This document shows, piece after piece, positions 9,901 to 22,059 of a stretch of DNA of 64,000 bases (its first letter is position 1; every line of letters starts with the position of its first letter). The notes under the pieces were generated by a model that worked only from the letters and a program-made list of their open reading frames with translations, made no database searches and was not told the origin of the DNA. A program made the translations under genes and the position numbers. This DNA comes from Bradysia coprophila (taxonomy: Eukaryota; Arthropoda; Insecta; Diptera; Sciaridae): positions 4,898,001 through 4,962,000 of the forward strand of contig NC_050736.1 of NCBI RefSeq assembly GCF_014529535.1, given 5' to 3'.

Positions 9901-12427
9901 CATCGAACCACTCGAATAAATAAATAACAAAGCGACCAACTTATCAAATAAAATCAGAAAAACTTGACAAGGGGTTTGGCTGGGGACTGTACAGAAATGT
10001 AATAATTTAAGTGGTCAACTATAATCACATTTATTATTTATTCGAATATTACTTCTCTACCCCGTGTATACAAATATTGACATTATTTTCAATGCACTTA
10101 CCTCATTTCTAGCCGTACTCCATGCTTGCCAAATGGGTAAAATATATGTCTCTCCAGGTAATGCTTGCTCGACATCACGCCAACATTCTGTAATCACGTA
10201 GTCATTCAAATCACGCGACACCGCAACATCTGTAATTTATAAATAATTATTTACACGACAGACGCATGTTCTCTATATTTTAGCTCTGCAGTATATTGTG
10301 CAGCGTGTTGAGTTGATTGTGCTTTTTAATTTGAATCCATAATTATGCGCAAAATTCGTGTAGACAGGTCAATGAGTACTGAATGGCATAAATTGGTAAA
10401 CTAACACATCATTCTATAGACAGTGAACGGACAAATAATTGTCAAGGTATGCTTAATGTGTGGGAGGTAGTGTGAAATATTTGAAGCGAAAAAGATAGAA
10501 ACAGTATGGCGACAGAAATTGAATCAATAAAATTTAATTAATTCATTAAAATGATTTTTTTTGAATTACGGAGCTATTTATCCATATCTATATCGAGTAC
10601 ATTGTTAAATAGTCTTTCTTATTAGTATAGAATTACTAATTAAGCCTTCATTGTTACTTGAAGTATATGGAGTTACAAATCTAGTACTTTAAATAATTTA
10701 TCGAAAAACTAAAAATAGGCTGCAGTGAACGATATTCATGTTGCATCTATTGTATATAACTACTCTAGGCATTTACGATAAAAACTAAAGATAATTTACA
10801 CTAAATAAAATTTCAATTTTGGTTTTAGCTGAAATAAATCGCGTATGTGTCACCTCCTTCCATATAAATGATTTATATAAAAGTCAAAAGTTTCCTTTTT
10901 GTATGGGGTACGTTCCTAGTCGTTTGTGTTAGTCCACCTGACGATGTTAGTACTCAAAGTTAAAAAGAAATTTTCACGAAATTTCCTGCCTTCTAAAAAT
11001 CACGCAACTTTCAAATAAATTTTTGTGTCACATTCTAACAATGTAGCAACTATAATGTCCAACTACATATACATAACACAAGCAAATCGACTTTTTAAAC
11101 ACTTTTCGCATGATATACATATACAATTACAATATATACCTACCAACATTTCCCTTCTCGTTCCTCTTGTCGTGCAATTCATCATCGATCAACGCTTGAA
11201 TTAATTCATAGCAAGTTGTATTGCTCATTATGCCTGATATGAATCTTGGTTCACCACATATCCAGATTGGAATTTCATTGTCTTCCTGTTGGTTCGAATA
11301 AAGAATGGAAAGTTCATTTACATATTATTTTGTTGTGGGCATGAGAATAATGAAATAGTAAAAAACAAAGAAAATTCTTATTTCTGAATGGGGGCCAACT
11401 ATATTACGCAATATTACAGTTTTCCTCAATTCTTTCCATTCTTGGCTTTAATTTCTTTCATTTATTAAAGGGATCAATCGTAACATAAAACCTCATTAAA
11501 ACACTGTCACAGAGGGTCTAACTCTAAACTGAATACTACGCAAATCAATGTGGGTCATTCAATGGATTCAATAAATTGCAGTAGATATCATAAACAATTT
11601 TCAAAGTTCATGCATCCAATTATGTATTACATATAGTGGTTGCGCTTTTGACGGAGTTGTTCCACGTTTTCTCATAAATTTTTCATTAGAAATTACTAGT
11701 AATTTTGAGCGAGACCTGAGTAATTTTCCACCCCTTTACGCATAATAATAACTAGTTTGGTGAGCTTTAATTTTTCATTCATTTTTTATTAACTTATTTC
11801 GTTGCTACGAAATACCTTGTAATTGCATCATACATACATTCAATGGAATCGAAAGCGATGCATACGACGCGTTTATTTCGATTCGTTATTATTACTGTTA
11901 TTACGGTTTCTGAAGAACTACCAATTTAAAATTACAAGTGAAGATCATTAGAAAGCTTGATTGGCCTTGGTTTGGAAACAGTTCTGAAACTCAACGTAAT
12001 CTTTTACTGACGGCTTATCAACAGCAACGACAAAAATAGAAATGATGACCTCTGATCTTACACACCAAAATACATGATAGAACTAATTAAGTAAAAGATT
12101 TCCTATCAATCTCTTGTAAATACGTAAATAGATCAAAAGAAGTAATAGATTCGAATCATAATAGTGATACGGTTGCTGGTTGCTAAAGCTCAATTCAATC
12201 GAGTCTATAGATAAATCATTTCAAAAATAATTTCGAATCTATTTTAAGCTATTGGAACTGTATTATCATACCTCGATACGAAGCTCTTTGCTGGAAATCG
12301 ATTTTCTTTGACGCAATCCTTCGTCACACCTCCTCTTATCATTCAAAGGAAAAATTGGACTAAATCGACCCAACTCTGACGATGATTCAAAGTTTTCATG
12401 TAATAAAGTTGAATTTTGTGGCGCCAT
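6916..12427 (-). CDS. meru: RASSF9/10-type Ras-association and coiled-coil protein (Meru-like)
   Basis: Six coding exons on the minus strand: 12427-12272, 11285-11144, 10229-10102, 8853-8794, 8017-7908 and 7840-6916. All are GT-AG and phase-consistent, giving 506 residues. Exons 2-4 encode a Ras-association domain (about residues 53-145) that starts EIPIWICGEPRFISG and continues through DYVITECWRDVEQALPG and ILPIWQAWSTARNEIKFKL. That pattern is typical of N-terminal RASSF proteins, closest to RASSF9/10. A long coiled coil follows at about residues 340-452 (for example NEMQLFEVKMEIKQKQGI). The C-terminus SSMVV would suit a class II PDZ ligand. Drosophila Meru links planar polarity to Bazooka in sensory organ precursors; a similar role here is inferred. 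The reading frame is open upstream of the ATG back to an acceptor near 12462, so a further 5' coding exon is possible. Confidence 0.85.
8018..8793 (-). other. Intron 4 of the Meru-like gene
   Basis: This 776 bp intron has GT-AG ends. It contains a worn AAGTAATAGATTCGAT sequence near 8180 shared with the dispersed TTAA-element family. No other structure is seen. Confidence 0.6.
9121..9233 (+). mobile_element. TTAA-family short element, truncated copy
   Basis: GTCACATACGG followed by TATCGATAACGGCGACAA matches the copies at 6415 and 17839, and AAGTACAAGATTTGAAAT is shared further in. The terminal CC and the flanking TTAA are lost, so this is a decayed copy. Confidence 0.55.
9311..9490. mobile_element. 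MITE with CACTGACAAAAAAG termini
   Basis: The 180 bp unit has terminal inverted repeats of roughly 57 bp, beginning CACTGACAAAAAAG and continuing through GGCAGGTAAT and TGTCTCCAGGTAA on both arms. It has no coding capacity. The same terminus occurs at 31203-31402, where TA flanks both ends, suggesting the Tc1/mariner superfamily. No clear duplication flanks this copy. Confidence 0.7.
10230..11143 (-). other. Intron 2 of the Meru-like gene
   Basis: About 0.9 kb of AT-rich sequence with GT-AG ends. I see no gene, repeat or conserved element in it. Confidence 0.6.
11286..12271 (-). other. Intron 1 of the Meru-like gene
   Basis: GT-AG ends. It holds a remnant of the dispersed short-element family at about 11995-12190: GACGGCTTATCAACAG, AAGTAAAAGATTTCCTATC and AAAAGAAGTAATAGATTCGA, also seen at 20455, 34620 and 60815. 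Nothing else is recognised. Confidence 0.55.
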
Positions 12428-13334
12428 CGTTATAATCCAAACGTTGTCGTGTATAAAATTCTGTAAAAAAAATTATTTAATCAATACCATCAAGACGGGA
12501 AATGTTGTTTTTTCAAAGGAAAAATGAGGTAGATGTTCTACACACAAGGCATATTAATTTATGTACTCATGTGTGTGTGTATATTATGCCTAATAATGCT
12601 ATTCTATACATAAAATGCCAATAAACCAGCGATTGTACTAAATTGTATAGTGATTTCAGGTGCGATAAATAAAACTAAGCTCTGTGGTCTATTATTACTT
12701 TCCTGACTCTGCATGTTTTTCACAAATTTACTTAGGGCGAGTTTTTACCTTCCTATAACTTATACAGTAAACTACAGCGAATTGCTTGAGTTGAATTGTG
12801 CCTTATAAAGGCGTATATAATATAGTGTGGCCGGGAATATGGGGGTGGGGGTGGTGTAAGGAACATGTTGGAAAAATCTGTATACCTATACAATTAGCAT
12901 TGATTTAAATGGAAATTTTATGAGTTTCGACTGCACGTAACGTGAATTTTTCTTCAATATACTTTTTTACGTAATTAAGTTTTTATTTTGATAATCTGAT
13001 AATTTTTCTTTCGTGAGCTTAAAATTACGGTTTTATGTTCATGTTATTTTCTTACTTCACCCCCCTTTAATTTCATACACCCATATCCATACGTTACAGC
13101 TTTTAGTGCAACGTCGTAAGAAAGTTTTAAATTAACTTTTCAACAATTAATGGTCGATTTGATCAATCTTAAATAATGGCACGAAAAGATCCACAGATTC
13201 GAATATCAACTGTGAATTCTCCCAGTGCCAAGATTTAGGATTAACAGTTTATAAATGTGCGTTGATTCGAAAGTTCTATTTCATTTCAATTTTGTTAGAG
13301 CAAATTTTCGCAAATCTATATATCATAATGAAAA

Positions 13335-13510
13335 ACGGCTTAGCCATCTATTATCGACAATGACGACAAAATAACAAATGAGCTCTGATAGACTCTTGTC
13401 TTATATAGCGAAAAAACATTAAACAAATGAAGGAAAAGAATTTTTATCGAACACCAGAAAGTTTTCAATTGAACAACAGAAGTAACAGATTCAATGCTTA
13501 TATCATGATG
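13335..13510 (+). mobile_element. Dispersed short-element remnant
   Basis: ATTATCGACAATGACGACAAA, AAATGAGCTCTGATAG and GAAGTAACAGATTC match parts of the TTAA-flanked family (17839-18027 and 43722-43934). Both ends are eroded, so the limits are approximate. Confidence 0.4.
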
Positions 13511-13779
13511 CGATTGTCTATGTTTCTATGAAGATTGAAAACGCGGTATTTAGAATCTACTGAAATGTTTATCCACAAAACTTGCTTCTCATAAAACGTG
13601 GTGGTATACCAGGAATGCCAATTTATCTAACAAAACTCAATCTTTCGTTTCATATTACGTTTCTGTTGATCTGTTGAAGAATACTCGTCAACGAGTCAAT
13701 CTACTTATTTTTCGTAATACGATTACAATGGTGTAACCTTAAATTGCCATTTTCTTTTTTATTGAAATAATGGGCTGCT

Positions 13780-13885
13780 AGGAATCTCGCGCCACGTCAT
13801 TCACAATAATAGACAAAATGACACATTTCATATAAGGAAAATGTCACTTTGTGGGTTATTGTGAATAACTTGGTGCGAAATTCCT
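13780..13885. mobile_element. Foldback element with AGGAATCTCGCGCCA termini
   Basis: The 106 bp sequence has arms of about 48 bp with moderate divergence, opening AGGAATCTCGCGCCA and closing TGGTGCGAAATTCCT. The terminus is shared with the composite element at 25251-25835, so both may belong to one family. Confidence 0.6.
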
Positions 13886-14757
13886 CAACACCAAATAATG
13901 GTCAGTAATGGTCAGTTATTTCTACTTTCCAATTTATTGGTCATTTTTACCAAAGTTCTGAAAGAACAGATTAAGACAACCACGAAAGCGGGTGACACCA
14001 AATTTTTTAAACAGATAGTGTGAGAAATCAACTTGAAGAAAATATTTTTCTCGAAAATTCAGAATTTTGTTTTTGTTAAGTTCCATTTTACATAAAAACG
14101 TCTCAGCCGTTGACGCAATTGTGTGTCACCGCCTTCGTGATCAACTCAGAGTTGTCTTAACCTGTTCTTTCAGATCCTTGATTTTTTCGGTGAAATATCT
14201 GTTTTTGGGCACTGCTTGAAAATGTTTATTCTGTCTCAAGAGCGGCAACTTTGTGCTATTGAAATTTGAGGTTCTCATCATAACAAAACTGCCGTATTTT
14301 TCATAAGAAACAACTCACGACTTTTAAATCCAGTTTTTTTTACAATTTTATACTTTCATAAAAACTAGTGTCGAAAAATGACAATTACTTTCTTCCTCCA
14401 AAAGATGCCTACTAACAATTTGTATAAGAAACACTTTCTTCTTATGAAAATTACAGCAGAAAAAGTATGGCAAGGTCTAAAAGAAAAACTCTCGTGTCAC
14501 GACGAGTTTATAGAATTATCTGAGTGAGTATCCAATTGCTGCGAGGTTTTAAATTTTAGTCCTGCCGATATTTCAGTTCTTGCCTTTTATTCAACAAATC
14601 TCATCGCTAAAAACAATTTTACGGCGTTTACGGCTGCCAACACAAAATTCGTAACACCAAAACCAACTCGGAAAGTGCTGACAAGTTGGTACTTGGTTTA
14701 GCTATTGGTAGTCTTAGAATTCATTAAAGAAAACCCCTTTAAATCGAAAAGACTTAA

Positions 14758-15165
14758 GAGGCACCAGCACTTTACTGAAAAGCATACATTAGGGCGATTT
14801 TTAAATACTGTATTTTAGTTTAGTTTTGATGATATCTTTCCACCAGAATCCTTTTTAAAAAATGTACGACCGCAATTCCGACCACGAATGTGTTAGCTTT
14901 CAACAGAAAATAGATTTGGTTGTAGCAGTTTGACCAGCTCTGACAACAATGAGCAGTTTATGAAAATTTCGTTAAACTGCTCACTTTTCTCAGAGCTGGT
15001 CAAACGACTTCAGCCAAAACTAATTTTGATTTAAAGCTCACACATTCGTGGTCAGAATTGCGGTCGTATATTTTTCAAAAAGGATTCTGATGAAAAGATA
15101 TCAATAAAAATGAAATATGAGGCACATAAATGTAGGCTACAATTTTAGCTAAGTACCGGTGCCTC
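14758..15165. mobile_element. TTAA-flanked foldback element (GAGGCACC ends)
   Basis: TTAA at 14754-14757 and at 15166-15169 flanks a 408 bp unit opening GAGGCACC and closing GGTGCCTC. The two halves are largely complementary over nearly 200 bp, including the blocks around GATATCTTTCC, CCTTTTTAAAAAATGTACGACC and TGACCAGCTCTGA. A related internal segment lies near 44800-45000. No protein is encoded. The TTAA flanks suggest mobilisation by a piggyBac-type transposase. Confidence 0.7.
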
Positions 15166-17685
15166 TTAAGATTAATAATCCTACTTCGATAGTTTTATAT
15201 TTTCGATATTCATGAGAAAATTAAGTCAAAAAATTCGAATTTCCTTACAAAATACAACGACAAGAATGTCATTGGGAGAGACATGAAATCTATTACTTTT
15301 GGATTTTATCTAATTAACAGATTCTACAGGAAATTACTACATTTGCTTCTCATGTATTTTGCCAATTAATTGATATTAATAATTTATTTTTACCTTCGCT
15401 GTAATAACTACGACAAAGTAAATACTGGCAGAAGCGATTTATTTCTCGGATTTTAAATAAGGGTAAGGACCTAACACACTGAATGAAAATGAACTCAAAT
15501 GAACACTGACATAATTGATTTAATTTTACTTCGCAAAATATTTGGCTACTAGATAAGTCAGGCCCCTAGTTAAATCTACCTGTATTTACTCTGTCGTATA
15601 ATAACAGATGGATAATATGTATCAATTGGGCGAGCTTGTCCTTACGGAATTGGAGTTATAACTATTATTGATAAAGTCAAAAATTTCCATTCCATAGAAT
15701 TAAGCTATTATTTAGTATTCAGTACTGGAGTGATGCATGTCCAAAATACCTTGGGAAGAAAATCACCTTTATTCACTTGTACTTTTAACAAATTACCCAT
15801 CCCATTCTATTTTGCACCTGCTAAAACTTTTTGAAATCATAAAAACGTAAAAAAACGGAAATAGTGAGAGGTGAATGCACCTATTCTAAGGACTAAAAAC
15901 CTAAAAGTAAAAACTAAGTAACGAAAATTTACGTTCCACACCCCCACGAATTTATCTAACAAAATTTGATAATTAATCCACCCTGTTTCGAGTAACAATA
16001 ATTGAATTGAAGTGGTTAAAATGGTTAAACTACTACTTACATTCGACCAATTTAAACGAATTCCAAAAAATCCAAATTGTAATCGAAATTAATAAAATAA
16101 TTTTTATCACAAGAAATCCGTCTCGAAGAACACAAACAAAATAAAATCAAATCAAAAAAAGGAAAAAAATCAAAAACGAAAAATGTTAAGTTTTTACAAA
16201 AGTAATTTTTCACATTTTTTTAACAATCAACTTTTTTTTGTTAGCAGTAAAAATTGCCATTCTGCAACAACCAGATCAGCTTAAAAGCTAGGCTTGAACT
16301 GCTTCAAAAGTTTTGTTCAACTGCTCACGAAGACTTGGTCTTATCGAATAAACTTTATTCAAAATCGGTGGATTACGCAATTATTTTTTTTTCTTCATTC
16401 GCCTAGTAGTCTAGCTATACATATGCTTTATTGAACATTGTATTCACTGAAAATGCAAATATACTTTAGGAAAATCCCATTTCACAAGACTTTCCTACCT
16501 AAAACTCCAATAGAAAAATTAGTTTTACCGCGTTTATAGTATAGCGTATTGTGTATAACTTTGTTTTGGTTTATCGAGTAACCTAAGTAACTTGCACAGT
16601 ATCCTTAGCAACATTCAACGAACAACTAACTAATAACTTAAAAAAAAACTATTTCAAACTGAAACACCATCAACATTCTGTTCAATCCAAGAGTTTTGTA
16701 TATATATGTAGGGTTTAACGTTAACATTATTATGTTGATGATATATAAAAAAAAGGAAAAGGTGGTATTCATATTCATGGTCTGATGGTAATCGCATTTT
16801 AGTCGGTGGTGCGATAGGGATGGATTGATGGTAGTGGTAGTTTATGTTCATTTCAAATTGTATTGTATTCGATGGATTTTGGTTGATATTATGTTGGTAT
16901 TTGCATGACGATAGTGTATTATTATTATAAAAAAATGCTATAGGTTATTGCATGCGAAGACAGTGGAATGGATTGTGATGAATATACACGGGTATATAAA
17001 TCTAGAAATAAAATTATATTCGCAGCATTTAAAATATCCAGCACTCGATTAACGGATGTCTAACGGATGTAATCATCAGAATAGTATATTGCGTCTATGC
17101 GCGTGTATGCATAACCATTTCTAAAAACAAAAATCATTTGATTTAGTTTTTATGGTGTTTATATATAGCCCGGATTTTTTTTGTAGTCAAAACTATACGC
17201 CTAAATACAAGCGAATATAAAGCATTCGAAAGTTACCAAAAACTTGTAAAAAAATTGGCTTGGTACGAAACGATACATTAAATGGACTACATATATGAAC
17301 TGAATCGTATTGTATGCTTAAGTTCACATATATGAGAAAATCTATATTAGGTGCGATACACGATGATAGAATATTAATATAATGTAGCATAATAGAACAT
17401 AAGACATGGCAGTATGGTTGAATTGTTCCTATTAAACCAATAGGGTGACTTTACAACCAAAATCGTGATCGTGATTGAATATAATTTCTTTAGCCCTATA
17501 AATGACAGTCAACGGAACCTTAAATCGGATATAAATTTAGAAATCAACATAGACTCACACTCGGTACAGTTCAGTACAACAGCTGAGATGAGAAAAAACA
17601 GGACCGTGAAAAGCATCTAAGCTAAACTTTCAATATCACGATTAGAAAAACTAACTGACGGTCTGGAGCATTCTACTTCCAGCAG

Positions 17686-17821
17686 TGCCGGACTGGCTCA
17701 AAAAAGCCCTTCGGACGTTGTATGGATAAATTTTTTGAAAGGCCCTTCGTTGCCCGTTATCCATACAAAAATCAAAAGGACCTTCATGAATCGCCCGAAC
17801 GCCCATGGGGCCAGTCCGGCA
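17686..17821. mobile_element. Short inverted-repeat element with TGCCGGACTGGC ends
   Basis: Perfect 12 bp terminal repeats (TGCCGGACTGGC and its complement) bound 136 bp of relatively GC-rich sequence. It lies immediately left of the TTAA element at 17839. The 66-codon reading frame running through both is not a gene. Confidence 0.5.
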
Positions 17822-17838
17822 CGGATCTTCTAGTTCAA

Positions 17839-18027
17839 CCTGTCACATACGGCTATTCATCTGTTATCGATAACGACGACAAAAATAGCGACAAGCTCAG
17901 GGTAATAAGATCGTTTATGTAGTAAAATGCATGTTAAAAAAATTGAAGTACAAGATTTGAAATCAAGCGATTAAAAATACTTTGATCGAAGAAAAATAAA
18001 TACGGGTCATATTCCATCTGTAACAGG
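17839..18027 (+). mobile_element. Full-length TTAA-flanked short element (CCTGTCACATACGG)
   Basis: The 189 bp unit opens CCTGTCACATACGGC and closes ATCTGTAACAGG. TTAA follows at 18028-18031 and TCAA (one change) precedes at 17835-17838. The internal block CTGTTATCGATAACGACGAC is shared by most copies in the window. It is non-coding and looks like a piggyBac-type MITE. Confidence 0.7.
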
Positions 18028-18166
18028 TTAATGGACCATATCATGCTACTACAATACTTAGCGACAATATAAATGGCCAGGCCCGGAATGGCGATATGTG
18101 GCGACTAGGCAAATTACAAGTTATATTTTGTAATTTTCATGCAATGATGCCGAGAGGTGTCCTTGT

Positions 18167-18252
18167 GAAATGTAGGAAAAAGATATTGATGATAAAAGGC
18201 TACTATAGCAAAAGTAGAGCCTTTTATCATTAAGATCTTTTTCCTACATTTC
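18167..18252. repeat. 86 bp foldback hairpin
   Basis: The left arm GAAATGTAGGAAAAAGAT continues through GATGATAAAAGGCT. The complementary right arm ends at 18252, with about 20 bp of loop. Arm identity is high. Origin unknown; probably a foldback element. Confidence 0.55.
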
Positions 18253-20454
18253 GATAGCCAGTCTGGCCCTTCAATCGTATGGAATTAAATTGCCCATTTA
18301 ATCCATTTTTATTCCAAGAGGTGTGATTTTTTTGACAAGGTAATTTTTATTGAAATATGGTGTTTGTAATGCGTAAGACATTCCGAGATAAGATTTTAGT
18401 AAAAGTAATTTCAAATATTTAAGCTAAGATGTGACATTGTTGTCAGTCTGTCAGGGCTGCACGATCTACACTTTTTTATTGGTGAACTAAAATGACCACG
18501 GAAGCACAAACTAGCTTAGCTTCAAGTACATAGGATACCGACGAAAGGCATGGCGTGTTTTATTTATTATTTATTATTTATTCATACCTTAAAGGCCCAC
18601 CCTCTTGCCCATTCCACCAAATATTAATGCCAACTTCCATGTCATTTGATTTCTTTTTATTGAAATCATAATTTTGCCAACAATTAATATATACCAAAAG
18701 TGTGTTCCAACGAAGAAACGGAACGACTTTTTAGTTACAGTGGTTTTTTTTGTTGTTGATCGAAATAAAGTTTAAGTCTCACGACTCCCTTCACATAATG
18801 ATTTGTGACTTATAAATGACGAATCAAATGGAATGGGTTTATGGTTTGAGTTTACTTGCTAAAAAAAAGCTTAACGATAGCAAGGGAATGGTCTGCATAC
18901 AAATGTATTGAACATTCTTGAGCAAACATTTACGTAAAATATTTTTGACAATTTTAATTGATCCGTAAGTTACATGGGCGCAGTTCACAAAATAATATTA
19001 TTGTTATCGACACGAAACAACGTAATAATAATGGCTCAATTACGTTCATTCCGTATAACATCGATAAAATTTACTGTTCTCGATTGAATTTAATAAATTG
19101 AAATTTTGTCTCTTTGATCGGACACATTCCATTTCATTTTACTCATTATTTGAAATTACGAAATTGTTGTTCATCAATACTTAGATTACCATCTAGCTAC
19201 GAACATTCAGGTTGATTTCTTTTATTTAAAAAAAATTATTATCCTTAGGTAACCTTTTGCTCATTAATAAAAGTTTCCGTTTGTGCAGAAGTGTGCGCAC
19301 CACGTTATTTTTTCTATCATGTTATATACATAATATTCTCCGAATAGTTTTAATAAGGAAGGGTATGTTTTGTCGATAATGTGAAATGGCGAATTTGATG
19401 AAAACGTTGCTATAAATAGATGTAGTGACCTTTTTCACCATTTAGTCTGGAATAGCCACCTGACGACATGCTAAAATACCTTTTGTGATAATAATTTCTC
19501 GGGCACATCGTTCGCTTTTTTTACATATTTCACCACAACCACATTGAAACCAAACGTTTCACTGAACAATATGCACATTAGTTTCATTTCTTTCAAAAAA
19601 TATTTCTTCCCCCGATAACACACAAAAAAGAATCGGTTCTACACACATATCCTCTAACAACCAATTACTTCCGAAAATCAATAGAACAAATTTAGCGTTT
19701 TATTCGAGTACAGTTAATATGTATACTCAATCCAGTTAACTACAAATTGAGTTTTGTATATTCTAACAAAATAATATTTCTAAAACAAACATCGACTGAC
19801 AATTTAATGAGAGTAAATTAAACAAAAAAAAATTAATGTAAACAGCAGCGACAAGCACAATTATGGTATAACACACGAAATATAGTTACCTGCCGACAAC
19901 CTGTAATAGTCTTTTCTACCGCAACACTAAAATTTGATTTTTATTTTCCGTCTAAATTTGTTGGCGCTATTTTAAATGATTTAAAAATTGAATGGTTGGG
20001 TGGGTTAATATTGATGTGTATGCATGACATGTACATTATATTCGCAGTTAGATTGAGAAAAACCGAATTCGTGGAATAGAGTAAAATTAGTGAAAAGAAA
20101 ACTTTTGGTATGAGGGTGTTCCTTATCTTTAAAAGTGTCTGGGTCAGTTGCATTCGATCCAACGTTTATGTTATGAGCGCTAAACTCAAACCCGAACTGT
20201 AGTGTGGCTTACTCAAAATAAAATATTCTTCCTAAATTTGAAAGCTTCCAGAAGCTGCAAAGCCCACCCGCACTAGCCTAGTTTGCTCTCGAGTTTGATG
20301 TACTGCGATCGTTCTTCTCTTGGATAGAATGAGTTTTATGTAGCTATGTTATAAGGTCGCAAAATCTCCTATAAAAAGATACATGGTGTCCAGGAGAGGC
20401 TGTCACACACACATTTAAAAAAATTTTGGTCTTAAATTTCATTTTGTCAGCAAA

Positions 20455-20545
20455 TTAAATGTTAAAAATAATGAAGTAAAAGATTGTATATCAATCTGTT
20501 GAGAAAACCAATTTTATCAAAAGAAGTAGCAGATTCGATCATACA
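20455..20545 (+). mobile_element. Dispersed short-element remnant
   Basis: AATGAAGTAAAAGATTG, ATCAATCTGTTGA and AAAAGAAGTAGCAGATTCGA match the internal part of the TTAA-flanked family. Termini are missing. Confidence 0.4.
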
Positions 20546-20597
20546 TTAACGCTTGCTTTCAGCGAAAAACCTGTGAAAAATATAATTAATGCAACTC

Positions 20598-20700
20598 GCG
20601 ATTCTGAAATAGTTATTTATGACATCGAGTGCGATGCACTTGATTAGTCTCACAATGTGTATTATGTCATAAATGTCATAAATAACTATTTCAGAATCGC
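20598..20700. repeat. Foldback hairpin with GCGATTCTGAAATAG arms
   Basis: GCGATTCTGAAATAGTTATT and the following bases recur as the exact complement at 20671-20700. A related piece lies at about 44465-44612 (ATGTCATAAATAACTATTTC and GCAACTCGAGAT). It is probably a small foldback transposon family. Confidence 0.55.
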
Positions 20701-20969
20701 AAAATGACCAACGATTGTCACAAGGTTGAGGGGATACAATCTTGGGGTTTGGGGAATGTGCGACCAAGTTAATGTAACCAGTATATTTCTAGTACTAGTA
20801 CTCCTTCAATGCATATCATAACTTTCCGAGCGACAACGTGAATTTCCCTGTATCAATCTTCAACTTTAAAGTAGATTTAATGAATCTTTTCGATTATTAA
20901 AGTATAAAGTACAACACGAGAGTCGTAAAATTCGTTCTAAAGACTTGAGGAAGTCACGAAAACAAAGTT

Positions 20970-20977
20970 TATAAAAG
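20970..20977 (+). promoter_or_regulatory. TATA box of the CAP-family gene
   Basis: TATAAAAG lies 45 bp before the start codon at 21015. A normal spacing would put transcription start near 21000 and leave a very short leader. Confidence 0.5.
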
Positions 20978-21014
20978 AAATTACCTTCAATAAAATGGAT
21001 AGGACTTTTGCACA

Positions 21015-22009
21015 ATGTTGCTATTGGGAATAAATAACTTGTTACTAGTAATCAACCTGGTTCTAATTCTGATTGAGCCCAGTTTCACAACGAATTATTG
21101 TTCAAAAGAACTTTGCAAGGGTAAACGACATTGTCGCTGCGGAAAAGATGGGTCATTCGGGCCAGACTGCCCTAAAAATGCTGAGGAAGTTCGAATGACT
21201 GAAGAACTGAAGCGTCTTATTGTCGACATCCATAATGAGGTACGAGAAAGTATCTCTGAAGGAAATTACAAAGGACTGAAACCTGCCAACCGAATGATTA
21301 AGATGGTAACAATGTAAGTGTTAACAAAAAAAAAACTTTTCTCACAAATGTTAGTACCTGTTGTAGGAATGGGAAAGCGAACTAGCTGAAAATGCTCTGT
21401 ACACTGCTAAAACCTGTCGGTACGTACATGATGAATGTAGAAACACACCAAAGTATGGTGACGTTGGACAAAACATTGCATTGTTTTCCATAAAATCCAC
21501 TAAGAAAATGGATATCAACAAAACTGTTAAAAAAATAATCGACAGCTGGTTAAGTCAAGCCGATAACGTTGCCAACGAAATTCAACGATATGGATCTTTT
21601 TCAGGGTGTTTAACTTACTAAAATTCTAAAATAACTGATCTTATGCCTTAAACCAACCAACATTCTTTACAGTGACGATTCCGATTATTTCGCTCAAATG
21701 ATTCGAGCCAGCTGTGGTCATATCGGATGTGCATTGGTATATTACGTCACTGATAATGATGCACGTCAGAATTTGTTTTTTGTTTGTAACTATTCCTCAG
21801 CGAATGTCCCGAATGAGCCCATTTATGACGTTGGACCGGCATGTTCTGCCTGTGTCACCGGATGCAGTAAAACATCACCCGGTTTGTGTAATACAGAGGA
21901 AGAAAATTATTTGATAAAGTTAAAATTGTTGAACATAACTCAACTGAAAGTAGAAGATCCGCTCAAATTGGGGCATCTATTGAATATAGACCTGTTAAAT
22001 CGTCATTAG
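21015..22009 (+). CDS. Secreted antigen-5 / CAP-family protein
   Basis: Three exons, 21015-21305, 21367-21605 and 21673-22009, join in phase to 288 residues. A hydrophobic signal peptide (MLLLGINNLLLVINLVLILI) precedes a Cys-rich N-terminal segment (NYCSKELCKGKRHCRCG), as in insect antigen-5 proteins. CAP signatures follow: VDIHNEVRESI, EWESELAENAL, SCGHIGCALVYY and NLFFVCNYSSANVPNEPIYDVGP. A Cys-rich tail ends the fold. Such proteins are secreted into saliva, venom or haemolymph, and the biochemical activity of most is unknown. The usual His of the (H)FTQM motif is Tyr here (DYFAQMIR), so the classic CAP cavity may be altered. A poly(A) signal AATAAA lies at 22054-22059. This is a CAP relative and not necessarily a toxin. 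Confidence 0.9.
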
Positions 22010-22059
22010 TTCAAGCGCGATACTATGAAATAGTTATAAATTTATTTTTATTGAATAAA

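Larger units (their letters stand above)
8854..10101 (-). other. Intron 3 of the Meru-like gene, loaded with small elements
   Basis: GT-AG ends at the exon junctions. It contains the TTAA-family remnant at 9121, the inverted-repeat element at 9311-9490 and a short head-to-head repeat (CGGCAGAGTAAA and its complement) near 9635-9665. That motif recurs near 5829, 15590, 45610-45650 and 46930 and is probably another MITE terminus. Confidence 0.6.
12428..20960. other. Large gene-poor region between the Meru-like and CAP genes
   Basis: About 8.5 kb without a supportable coding exon. It must contain the promoter and 5' untranslated exons of the minus-strand Meru-like gene, since the first coding exon is preceded by an acceptor near 12462. 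Several short inverted-repeat elements are listed separately. It is a plausible site for enhancers, but none can be identified by eye. Confidence 0.5.

Noticed and set aside
17722-17922. 66-codon frame
   Set aside because: It spans two separate inverted-repeat elements and so cannot be a conserved gene.
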